From Sipunculus nudus (Eukaryota; Annelida; Sipuncula; Golfingiida; Sipunculidae): a stretch of 64,000 nt of DNA. Positions 1 to 11,800 of this stretch are shown piece by piece (the first letter of the stretch is position 1; each line of letters opens with the position of its first letter). The translations under genes were made by a program, and so were the position numbers. The notes under the pieces were generated by a model that saw only the letters and a list, made by a program, of their open reading frames with translations, was not told the DNA's origin and ran no database searches. The DNA lies in contig CM049319.1 of the NCBI GenBank assembly GCA_026874595.1, positions 53,458,917 to 53,522,916 on the forward strand. The letters run 5' to 3'.

Positions 1-1033
1 CAGACTATCCCTATCCTTATCTGTGTCCATGTCCAAACATGTGGATTACTGCTGACCTAAAGAGATTCTCAAACATGTGCACAAAGGGAATGTACATCAT
101 CACAGGGCACAATAACACTAAACCCTCATGATACCCGTTCTAACTGCATTGTTTTTATGTCCCTATAGCTAGCAATACAGAATACCACTTATACTGATAA
201 TCATGTATTTGGAGGTCAGAAAGATTGCAATCAAACAGCTAGCACCCCCTAGCATGCATCCTGTCAAGCCAATTCAATCAACACGGCAGTGGGTACAATG
301 ACAATAAATCATTTCACTGCTAATCATGCTGGTATCAATTATGGACTTTTCTGTATAGGCTTCTTAGTTGAAAAAAAAAAAAATATTGCAGGAATGTGAA
401 TTTTAAAAGACACATAAATGATAAATTGCTGCATTTAGCACAGTTTGAACATAGGCCTAAATCAACTATAACTCAACAACTAAGTTAGGCCCACATACAG
501 TCTTCCAGTTTCATTTAAGGATTTAAAAGTCAGGTATTTGCAAGTTTCCTTGAATCCACCATTCATCACGATATGCAAAAACTATATCCTCATATTCCTC
601 ATATTTATTCAATAATCACATTAATTAAATAAAAGTCTATAAGTATATAGAAGCTGACAACGGGGTGGGGGGGATGGTCAGTTTTGTCCATGCTATAAGT
701 GTCCCGCTGAATCTTAATTGCCTGCATAAACAGGCCCCCCAATCATTTTTTCCTCCATCCACATGAGAAGCTGCATTTGTGATATCCAGTACTGAATTAC
801 TTTTATGATTTATGTACAGTCTTGAAAAAAAAGACACAAAAGGGGCATAACCTATGATTATATTTGCTGTGTTACTTTCTGAAATAACCCTACCTTTTCT
901 TTAACACTGCTACCTTATTTTGTGTGTCAGTACGTTATCCACACTTAATTTTTATGTGAAAGGCACACTGGGGATTAATAAAATCTACACACTAAATTAA
1001 AAACAACTTCACATTCACAATTAAATATATACT
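1..1033. other. 3' flank of the receptor gene, no feature seen
   Basis: AT-rich DNA with short homopolymer runs. I see no splice-flanked coding segment, RNA gene or clear element. It lies more than 4.5 kb beyond the receptor stop codon, so it is probably intergenic. Confidence 0.4.
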
Positions 1034-1446
1034 CCTTACACAGTGGTTATACACTGCAGTCCTTCCAGATCTCCTTTGTTTTAACCGCTGCGTTGTATAA
1101 CACAATGGTGACAGGGTTTCAACAATAGGGCTAGCACATGGCAAATAATTGTTATCAGACCAATGAGAGTGGCATCACATTCGGCATCCAGCTCTAAGGT
1201 CTAAACCTGCAATGACCAGCTCTCATTGGTCTGATTCTTGGCTCTGTGCCACAACCAGTGTAATTGTCCGTCTGATTTAAACTTGGAGCTGGATGCACAT
1301 TGGGACACCACGCTCTCACTGGTCTGATTACAATTCTTTGCTCTGTGTCAGTCCTGGTGGTGAAAACCAGAGAAACTTGCTATACAAAAAACTGGTAAAA
1401 GCAATGGAGATTTAAAATAAATGCAGTGAATAACTGCTGTGTAAGG
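1034..1446. mobile_element. MITE-like element with about 55-bp terminal inverted repeats
   Basis: The left end starts CCTTACACAGTGGTTAT. The right end, read on the opposite strand, starts CCTTACACAGCAGTTAT. The similarity continues for about 55 bp on each side with a few mismatches. The interior carries further inverted and direct copies of CTCTCATTGGTCTGAT (about 1158, 1221 and 1313). There is no coding capacity. I could not identify a convincing target-site duplication, so the superfamily is open. Confidence 0.6.
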
Positions 1447-2263
1447 ATTGAACTTAACATTTAGATGGCACTTACCAGAGATTTTGAGGGTATATTGGCA
1501 TTAAACAAGCATTACATCCCTTACAAAGTGGTCATGATACATTCATTTTTAACTTCTTCCATTAAACCACTGCTTTTAATAGCACCACCTGAGAACTGGT
1601 ATAAGGCATAAATGGTTTTGACCAAGGAGAGCTGGATACAAATATTAAGGGTCTGACAAGTGTGAAACCTGCAGTATTCTGTTCTCACTGTTCTCATCGA
1701 CCTCTCTGTAGGATGTGCAAGTAATCTGTATAGATAGGAGCTGTGCTTAGTGCATGCAAGTGTATACGAAACCCCATTCAGGAAAATCATGTGATCTTCA
1801 GGTTGGTAGTGAACAAAAAAAATTTTCTGGTTACAGATGCGGCAGTGCTGGTTGTTTTGTCTGCTAGCAACTTAACCCAAACAGTAATGAACAAATGCAT
1901 CCATCCAGTTAACCACCCATCTATCAACCTTCATGAGGCTAAAGAGCTGTCCTGGGCAGCCTCCACAGGTTGCATGGTGGAAGGGGAATACATCATGTTA
2001 AGGAACCCCCCCCCCCCCCCCCCAATAAAAAAAACTTTCTTTTTATACTTATCAATGTAAACAACTATTTCTTTTATAAAAAAAATTGAATATACCCCTT
2101 TGAATCCATATGCTTACTGGTTAGTAAAAATATTGGTTACCGGTTAGTGGAGACCCCTCCTACTGGCACTTGTATATACATGATTATTTGCAATATGGCA
2201 CATAATTTTTTTTTATTTAAGTATCATTATATATTATGTTACATTTCTCTGACTAATAAAACA
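1447..2263. other. intergenic, low-complexity tracts only
   Basis: No gene is recognised. A C-tract lies at about 2006-2023 and A-rich runs follow. CCCTTACAAAGTGGTCAT near 1517 resembles the terminus of the element ending at 1446 and may be a fragment of the same family. Confidence 0.35.
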
Positions 2264-2787
2264 CAGTAAAACTTACCTAATGACCACCTCAATTAAGTGA
2301 CTACTTAAAAACAATGAATACTTAAGGCAAAAAAAAAAAGTTGGGTTCTCAGGCGCTTTTTTTCAGAAATCATTATGGGAGGGGGATTTTTTTTCTAACC
2401 TTTTCATGATAAATTTTCAATAAAAATTTCTAAGGACAACTGGATAATTACAATATTGCTGTGTGCAGGGCTGGTTATGTATAAGCAGAAACAGCAAAAA
2501 AAGTGTACATGTTCATGCATGCATTTTATTAAAAACCGTGCATCATTGCCTGCAAACAACATTCATCAGAGAGGCTGGAGCACAAATGGGTAAATTTCTT
2601 TTGAAAATCAAAATAAAAATTATTGATGCAGGGGGTTAAAATTACTGAGAACCCCCCCCCCCCTTTTTGGTCTTTCAGATCCCAATTATTTTTCACTCTT
2701 TAAATACAATCTTGCTTAGTGACCACATCACAAAAGTAACCACTTTATCAAGGTCCTGATAGTGTTCATAATATCAAGGTTTTACTG
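2264..2787. mobile_element. Tc1/mariner-like MITE
   Basis: The left end reads CAGTAAAACTTACCTAA. The right end reads CAGTAAAACCTTGAT on the opposite strand. The right flank is TA, and the left flank CA may be a decayed TA. The interior has motifs such as GTGACCACCTC and GTGACCACATCA near opposite ends. CAGTAAAACC termini are typical of short IS630/Tc1/mariner derivatives. No transposase is present. Confidence 0.5.
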
Positions 2788-4202
2788 TACATGGCATGAA
2801 GGGACCTTGAGTGGCACGGAGAAAGACAACCTCAATAAAGGTTGATTTCACCTGACCACTGAAGTGTGTTAATGGAAGACATCAACTGTCATGTTTCTGT
2901 GCATTCACAATGAACAGCCTCATCATTCAATATGATGGGGCAAAATAAGCACCTAAAACAATGTAGGATAATGTAGCTGTGTAATTGTGAATAATTTTCC
3001 AAGGTTGTTGAACAGTTGGAAGTGACACAAGTAAATATGAGATAGACATACAACCATGGTAAGACAATGTCGACAATTTTTGTTGGTATCATTTAAATAC
3101 TTATACTCCAATCCAATACCCCTGTCCACCTAATTTTTTTTAGACATTTCTTTAAAATTTTTGCTCCTACACATTAGCTTAACGGCATAACACTATAGCA
3201 TCTTTCAATTGGCCACATCTGTCTCTTCATGTAATGTAGGAGGGACACGTGTGACACAACAAATGTTTGATGTACATACCATTGTGAAATCAACAAAACA
3301 AATCGTTAAATGTGTGTAGTTTAAGTTTGTCACTGATATGTCACAAGAGCATACATCTGTTCAGTCATACTTTCTTCTGATTTAATCATATTGTATCCAG
3401 ACACAGGAGAGTATGATATTACTGTTAGATTATCAACACATTTTTCTGATTCGCGTATAAGGTAAATAAAGTTTAAAAAAAAAAAACAGGTGGACAGAAT
3501 TTGCGGAATGGAGATAAGTAAGTTTACAAATGCAGAACTTCTAATATTGAAAAACTATCTCAGTAATTCTTCATGTTTATTTTTTTAAAATTAATAGAGC
3601 ACTTACATATTATGATGCATGCAATTTTCATCTATGATTTCTCTCCATCACGAGTAGGCTGAAATGTTTGTGGGCCACTGCCAGTTATACCCCTTCCTAT
3701 GCCAATGTTTGCCCTGTGGCACACATATATAAATTTCTTTTAATTTTCTTCACATACGTCATCAATGTCTGATGATTTATAACAAGTGAGACATATAAAA
3801 CATGATTTCCTCTCCTATGAAGTAACACCCACGCAATATTCATTAAAGCTTTTCACAATCATAATTTTTTGTTATCATACAGTTTAAAGTTTAAAAAAAC
3901 ATATAATAATTTGTCTAAATAGATGTAAATCAGTATTATCTGTAATGTTCTTCAGAAATATCTCACAGGTGATAACTTTGCCTTGACTAATTATTTTTTT
4001 CAAAATATTCTATGGTCTTACATGCTATTTGCATCTGTAATTTGCTAAGTGCAGTCTTAACTAGGTTCTAAGCATCATCAAACCATATGACACTGCAATG
4101 AGTCTCCTTAGTACAGAAGCATCACTTTAATGTAACAGATCTGTTAAAACAATTCAGACCAAGAACAATAGTTCACTTAACTCATATGTCTCTCGCTATT
4201 GT
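2788..4202. other. receptor 3' flank, nothing recognised
   Basis: AT-rich sequence without a supported exon or RNA gene. Several TTTATT strings would read AATAAA on the minus strand, but none can be chosen as the receptor polyadenylation signal without transcript data. Confidence 0.3.
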
Positions 4203-4492
4203 GACTGGAAGATGTAAAGCCATAATATGTAAATGAGAATTCCCCAAGATTATTCTGAATCACATCGTCTGTACAATGAAGATGTAAAAACCATCATATG
4301 TAAATGAGAATTCCCCCCAAGGTATTCCCCAACATATCCTCTGTACACGGACGATGTAAAACAATATGTAAAAGAGAATTCCCCCAAGTATTCCCCCATA
4401 TATCATCTGTACAAGGAAGATGTAAAATCATAATATTTAAATAAGAATTCCCCAAAGGTATTCCCCATCATATCATATGTACAATGGCAGGC
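4203..4492. repeat. tandem repeat, about 80-bp unit, four degenerate copies
   Basis: Each copy contains GATGTAAA, then ATATGTAAATGAGAATTCCCC, then a CATCTGTACA-like block (for example near 4208, 4277, 4347 and 4418). The copies have diverged by substitutions and small indels. The array lies about 1.1 kb downstream of the receptor stop codon and could fall in a long 3' UTR. Confidence 0.65.
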
Positions 4493-4924
4493 TGATATTC
4501 TTAGAAATCTCAAATGAAGGTCATCCAGACTTTAAATTGTAGTTAAGTGAAAAGTGATATGTAAAAGGGCTATATTTAGCAAAGCAAATTAATGGTTAAG
4601 CACCATTGAGTGACTGCAAGGTTATGTTAGCTGTTATTCATGTTATACATATGAAGAACATTGTCTTAAAATCTGGGGACTAGTACATTCTAAGCAGACA
4701 TGGAATGGCTTATATACAATGAATACCAGTCCACAGGACATGAAGACCACAACTGTGAACAGGTGTATGGAAAATATGAACTGGAATAAAATTGACCATG
4801 GAATATTGCCCTGCTGCCAAAATGAATCATGCCTACCCTATAGAAGGCTGCCTCAATGATATCCCATTTGGACACAGCCAAATAGGATGCACCTCACACA
4901 CAGGGTGTGTTCCCACATTGTTAT

Positions 4925-5121
4925 CAGAAGTGGATCCAGGGGGGGTCCAGGGGGTCCGAACCCCCCCCCCCCTTTTCATCAGAAACGTTTTTTTAAGGGC
5001 TTCAGACAAAATTTTGCCGCCTGGACCCCCCTTTTTATGACCTGAGAACCTTTTTTTTTAGGGTTTTCATTTGTCCTCCTGGGTTGAACCCCCCTTTTCC
5101 TAAATCCTGGATCCGCCCCTG
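4925..5121. mobile_element. short hAT-like MITE with GGATCC termini
   Basis: The left end is CAGAAGTGGATCCAGGGG and the right end reads CAGGGGCGGATCCAGG on the opposite strand, giving imperfect terminal inverted repeats of about 16 bp. The interior is runs of C and T. Termini of the CAGGGGCGGATCC type occur widely in nonautonomous hAT elements. I did not find a matching 8-bp flank, so the exact ends are uncertain. Confidence 0.45.
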
Positions 5122-5565
5122 GGTATGGATCATTCCCATGAACCTGTGCATCATGTATAATGAATGTCTATAGAGTTAAAGTCAAATGAGCCAGCATTAC
5201 AAGTTTTGTCAGTTGAAATTAAATTAAAGCCCAAACAGGAAACTTAACGTTAGAAATAGGATGTTTTTTCCTTCATTTATCATTAGATATGTAACAAAAT
5301 ATTATCCTTATATTTGTCAATTTAATAACCCAAAACACTCAAGTGTCCATCTTTGCTGGCAGATGGCACCAGTTGGTCTATTCAATATGTTTATCATGCT
5401 CTTTCACCTACTCACTAGAAAACATATTTCTAAATGTGTTACATCCAACTAGGTACAACCTACTGGGCTGCACCTTAACGGGCAGCATCCTATCAGGATT
5501 AAACCATGATAAATATGATTGTACCACAGATAATGAAAAAAAAAAAAAATAGAAATACACCTGGG

Positions 5566-5801
5566 CTACAACATCTCATATAACAATGGCGGAAACTGGA
5601 TATCGTTGAACTCCAGGTGGACTTTCTCAATGTTTTTTGCATGAAGCTCTGTCAGACTGCGCAGATCCATAAGAAAGACAAGAAGACGTGGGAACAAAAG
5701 TGGATCCTTGGGGTGATTTTTCTTCAGCAATTCTTGCAAGGCTTCCACCATTATAGCCTGGTAATGCTCCACCTTGTCTGGGCACTGTAGTGCACAACGG
5801 T
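5566..5801 (-). CDS. receptor last coding exon: LBD helices 9-12 and AF-2
   Basis: The acceptor is CCTATATTTCAG at 5802 and the TAG stop is at 5566-5568. The exon starts in phase 1, so the split codon G|AC gives Asp, and the exon opens [15 protein letters not shown], matching the NR1 helix 8-9 region. It continues with a helix 10/11 stretch ([17 protein letters not shown]) and ends PPLLYEML, a canonical coactivator-binding AF-2 helix with the conserved Glu. The receptor should therefore be able to recruit LxxLL coactivators. Seen: frame, motifs and splice sites. Known: AF-2 function in the family. No broken residue is visible. Confidence 0.92.
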
Positions 5802-8800
5802 CTGAAATATAGGCCATGCATATCAATCAGCGATCTGAAATACAGGTCATGAGCATCAGTTTATCTTCAGTTTGTATTTGAGAGATCATTTACTAACTCA
5901 CTTTGTCCCATCATAAAAATCCAGACTGTCTTATATACAAGTACGGCTTTTACATGATAATTTATGGTACATCAAGGCTGTCACATACCTACAGAACAAT
6001 AAGCCTTGATTCAGAAAATACTGAAGACATCTATGTCATGCAATAAGGTGACAATAATAAATCTTACAAGAAACAGAGTATTAACTTGTCAAGGAATAAG
6101 TAATATTCAGTGCCAAAATGTCCAATTTTAGGAAAAATGTTACGCTTTGGTATGTGATGCTTTTTAAATTGTCATGTATTATCATCCTCAGCTGTAGCTC
6201 AGGAGTACTCAGTATTGCTTAATCCCACCATAAATCACTATTCAATAGTATTGTGGAATACTGATCGAGCATATGTTCCAGTCCCAAAATAAATGTTCTT
6301 AAATTAACAATCTTGAATATGATGACTGGTTGTATACATTGAAAATGTAAGAAAACTTGGAAATAAAGAAAACTTGGAAATACTGGTATGCTAAAAAAAA
6401 AAAAGAAATTTTAACATTTTTCTTAAAAAAATCAAATACTGAAAAAAATACTAAGGTTATCACAAAAACATGACTAATTATCAACGATGATGCTCCTTGT
6501 AAAATTAACTTGATTGTTATTTTAGATGCGTGATTGAACAATGCTTAATACAAATCAAACCTGACTAATTAATTTTACAGTGTCATGTACACTTGCATCA
6601 CATATCCTTTATTTTGAATGGTATATTCCTATTGGTTATCCCTTTTGTTAGACGACTTTTGTTACATTGGATTTCATTGGTCTGTTAAACTTTCTAAGAC
6701 AAGTTTATCCTTTAACTCATAAAAGAGATAACCTCACAGGTTTTTTAGCCAAGGCCTGTTGCTCTTGAAATAAAAGGCAAGCCTTGGTTTGAAGAAAATA
6801 TTCACAAATAAGGTGTTATCATTACACTGAAAGTATAATAAAAAAAATACCAAGATATGGAAAATGCAAAATGACATGAAATATACTTACATCATTATAA
6901 CATAACATTACAGTCTTACATATCAGTAAAATAATGTCAGCAATATCTTTTACCTGAGAATATTTCTGAATTATTATTTAAACTTTCAAATACAAAAGTC
7001 TGTAATAAAATATTCTAACACAGTGACACATATTAGGATAAAATACTGTAGGACAGGGAGGCAGAGAATAAATATGATTTAATAAAATTCTAAGCACCAT
7101 ATGATAGAATATAGTTATAACCTATATTCCAAAAAACATACTGGTTATAATAAATTTTTTTTATCAATATTATTACTATCACCATACATATTATTGCACT
7201 TATATAAGCAGTACCCCCTAATATTAGTCCATACAGGTAAGCACAGGTGTCATATTGTTAGGCCATGTGTTACTCAAAGACAGCAGTGGCAAAGAAAAGT
7301 CACTTCACATGAAAGACATGACAGGAGGAATGTCTGCATAGCGAATAACATGATCAAATGCCTTTTGAATGTCAGAAAATATATTTTAATAAAATGCAAA
7401 AGTAGATCCTTTGTTTTAAAGTGTATAAATATACCTGTGGTTTATAAATTATTAAACTATAGAACTCTTAAAATGTGTTGGTACTTGCAGCATAGGAATA
7501 ATTCTTTATTTAGTATTATGTCTCCACTGCCCTTCCTGCCATTTAGTCTTGTAAAATAAAAAGCAATCTAGTTTGATTCAGTGCCTTAAGGCAGCATCCC
7601 TGGCAATATCCCCTTGATAAAAATCAACCCAATTGCCATTTAGAATTAATATTAGATCCATGAAGTTATATTATTTCAAACCTGGCCTAGTGTTCTTTCT
7701 GATGGCATATATGTATTTATGAAATTCACATTCATTAACATTTGATATTTTGAAAAATTGGTGCACGATTTGAAGCAACCAGTTCAACAGAAATCCACTT
7801 TAAGTGGGCCAATATCAAAATACAAGACAATATTGTTTCCTCTACCACGTTTCTTCCATGTTTAAAAACTAATTTTCATTCTTTTATTGAAGCAAAATTT
7901 AACTAGGGGCCCATGGGCCATGACACTAAGCTGAATTTAAAATACAGGTGATGCATGTTTTAATTACTGATGTTATGATCTGGTAAAATATATTTGTTAA
8001 GGAACCTTAAACAAATGGTAGAATGACTTCCAGAGTGCTCAAATCCATGTTTTCCCCCTCTTAGTCCTTAGAAAATAGGTTAGCATGAACAGGCCAAAAT
8101 TTCAGGCCAATACATGAAACTTCTCTTGAGTCAGGTGCACTGGGCTGACAAAGCTAACCTGTGGCAGGCAGTTCCCCATAAATCAAGCGAAGAGAATTCC
8201 TACCCTAGGAAAATTTGAGTGAAAAAGTAAACCATCCAGCTTGACAGTTTTATCATGAAACATTTCAAATGTAGAAGCTGAAAGGGGCTAAAATTATGAG
8301 GTTTTTGTGGCTGCAAAATGTACTTTGATACAGGGAGTGCCACAAAAAGCTTATTTCCATAACAATTGACATGTGAATAATTTTTGCATACAATTTTGGG
8401 ATGCTACCTCCTGCTGTTCCAGAGAAAAGGTTAAATGTAGTGATGACTGATGACCCCCACACAAAAAAAGGTTGATGCAGGTAATGCCACCGATACCTCA
8501 CATCATTTGCATAAAAACTGGTGATGATAGCTCCAGCTGTTTCTGAGATAGCAATTTCAGTATGCTTTTTTGGCCAAATGATTAAGTTAAGCTTCCTGTA
8601 ACTTGGTAAAAAATCACCAAACTAAAACAATTAGAACAAACTTGAGCAAGATTGTTTCTAGGATTATTACTATGACATATTGAAAAATTTATCCCTGTAA
8701 AATCTAAGTCAATGCATAGCCAAAACATAGCTCAACCTGACAGATTTTCACCTGTGACTGATTCTTCCATTTGATTCGGCAATGCTAGCTCTGACAGTTT

Positions 8801-11800
8801 TTGAGATAGCATCGGTTAACCTAAGGACAGCCGATGATGCAGACCGACGATGGAGTGCCATCACATAAGCTCACATGTTCACTAAAAATAAAATTTCTTT
8901 GATAATGAATGTATATTCCATAAATATGTATACCACTTGAAAGAGCTCTGTACCAGGTTTAAATGATATATATTTTATGGGGTCTAATATACTTTTGAAA
9001 TAACATCTGAATTGATTTTAAATTATGGGGTTTTTGCCAAGGATGCTACCATGAAATATTTGGTTAGATGAAAATAAAATAAACTATTATTCAGGAACTT
9101 ATACAAACAAGGTGTGAAAGTTGGAAATACTTATTTCCAATTTATCAGCTGAGAAAAATATGATAATTTACCAATTTGTGGGAAGAATTCAAAGATGTAC
9201 ACCATGAAATGGAACATCTGAATGTAACAAAGAATAAACCATTCTTGTTTTTGTGTGGCTTAATGTGCAGTCATTCATTTCTTTTCACATTGTTTACACA
9301 CTAACTTTAACTGATGTATTTGATAAAGTGGCAACTGATCTTTCACAGATGGAGGAATTTCAAATCCTGCTTTTTTTTGTTTACTCACTGTTCCAAATAC
9401 TATTATGAAAATGAACTAGTGAAATTGACATCTGAAAGTCAAATATTTTTATCTCTCTTTGAAGCTTATAATATCCTTGATTCTAATATTGATTAAAACA
9501 GCTCGGTGACACCTGATCATTACGATGCTATTTCTGTATCTACAAAAGCATGCTTTGCTTAGCTTCATGCAGTAAATATATCAAGATATATTAAATTAAA
9601 TCAGACCAAATATATTTACCAAGTTTATCATGCACAGAGTATGCTTAACTTTACCACCAAACACTATGGGGAGGTGTAATATTAAAATTAACTAAGGTAG
9701 AACAGCAACTGTACACCACACAATAGAAACAGAAGAAACTTATTTTTGAATAAAAAGAAAGGTGGAACAGAGAAAAAAGTCACACAGGGGCAGACCAGTT
9801 GTAGTTTTTTATGAGAAGCAATCACAAAAAACTTATATGAAATGAATATAATAAGCACTTATAAGTGTAAGCATTGTTGGATAGAGTCTTAAAGTATCTT
9901 CCTATGAGAGCATTGTGGGAAGACATAAGGGGATCATGTGCCTGTAAGCTTCAGGTCAAGGAACTGCTTCACATTGTAGTGCTATCTGTTGGTTATATCT
10001 AAAACTACATACTGGAAAGCTAATGTATCAGAAATTATACCACCTTTTTACCACATATTGTCACACCTTAATTTTCTGCTCCTCTAAAATGCTGTGTGAA
10101 TACTCAATTTGCATCCAAAACTGTTCAGACCTAGTTATGAGGCAGAACTGAGTAATAGCACAAGCTTAGCGCTTGTAGCAGCATACTGTTATATTTCTTA
10201 ACATTGGAAATGTACATCAGCCTTTGTGCTAGATACCCTTTTGAATGCAAAATAAGGTTTAAAAATGGTTTAATGAATCTCCATTTTCCAAAATTGTTTT
10301 TAAATAGTCCTGTGTGTGAAAGGGGTACATTAGAACCAGTCTAAAAGGCTCTCTTATAAGACCATCTGTGAGTTAAAACCACCTTTGCCAGTTGCACAGG
10401 TGGTCTTATTTCATAGATTTGACTATTCCTTGTTTCATCATGTCACCAATATGTATAATGCGACCTCTAAACAGATTGACAGTTACAGCTGCAACAAATC
10501 TGTATCAACTTTAAAATAAATTTGAGACATTTTTCAAATATTACAAAAATTGGCAGTTTGGCACACTGTGCTATTCAAGGCTAACATGAGTGTTGTGTTA
10601 GTCCTAAAAAAGACATCTAAATGCGGTTAGTGCAGTAGTTACAAATACAAGCAAAAGGAGGATGGTGCTTCTACAACCGAAGGGCACTTTGAGCAAAGGA
10701 AGGTCAGATTCATTTGCTTGGGAAAAAAAGTTGGGCCAAGACAGAAGTGAGGAACATAATTTCTGATGCAATAATTTTCATGGTAAATTTAAGTCGGTAT
10801 GAAATGAAAAGCAATTTTGAAAAGAAAGCCACTGCTAAAAAACATCTTTCAAAATGATTTATCTCTGAAAATACTTGTAACTTTTTTTCACATTTCCTCT
10901 GAGGGTAAATGGATTTACAAGAGAAAATTCCCCAGGATTTACATATTGCAATTTTTCAAATATTTCTATAAAATATACATTTTATTGTATTTACCTCTGA
11001 AGAGAAGAATTACTGCTTTTAGAGTATTAATTTCCGATTCATCAAGATTATAATTTTGTAGCTGTCCAGCTCTGTTGAACATGGACTCTATGAACTCTGT
11101 GTCGTAACATTTGCATATGTCGTCCATATGCACAGTGCCTCCAGAATATAGGCCTCCGGCAGCAGTAAAAAGACTGTTCTCGATATCGAAACATCTGTAC
11201 ATGGTGAGCAACCAGACCTCAAATCTTGAGCCTAGGCAGAGAGAGACACATGTTAGCCAGCTAATGAAAAACAGCGAGAGATTATCTGCAGAAGCCACCA
11301 TTATATAGTCTGTTCCACCACCTGCAGCCAACTGAACTTTGGAAGGTTTCTGTTTTTCATCTTTCCCAAAAAAAGAGGCAATTAACTGAGAGAAGGCCTT
11401 TTTTTTAAAATTGTCTTAAAGGCCTATTATGAGAGCCTAAAAACTCATTATGAGAGCCTGAAGGTCCATCCTAAAACCCATTATGAGGGTCTAAAGACCC
11501 ATTATGAGAGCCTAAAGACCCATTGTGAGGGCCAGAAGGCCCATTGTGAGAGCCTAAAGGCCCATCATGAAAGCCTAAAGTGTGGCATAAAAGCCTTAGT
11601 CTAGAATAAATAGCTGAAGGCAGATCATGAGAACTCAAATGCCTGATATGAGAGTCAAGAAGGCCAAGAATGAAAACAATAAGGTCTAGTATGAGAGTCT
11701 AAGGTCTGGTATAATGCATGGGAAAAGACCATGCTTCTATTTTTCAGCATATTTTAGGATAATTACAAGTCCAGCGTCCATTCCACATCATAAACAAATG

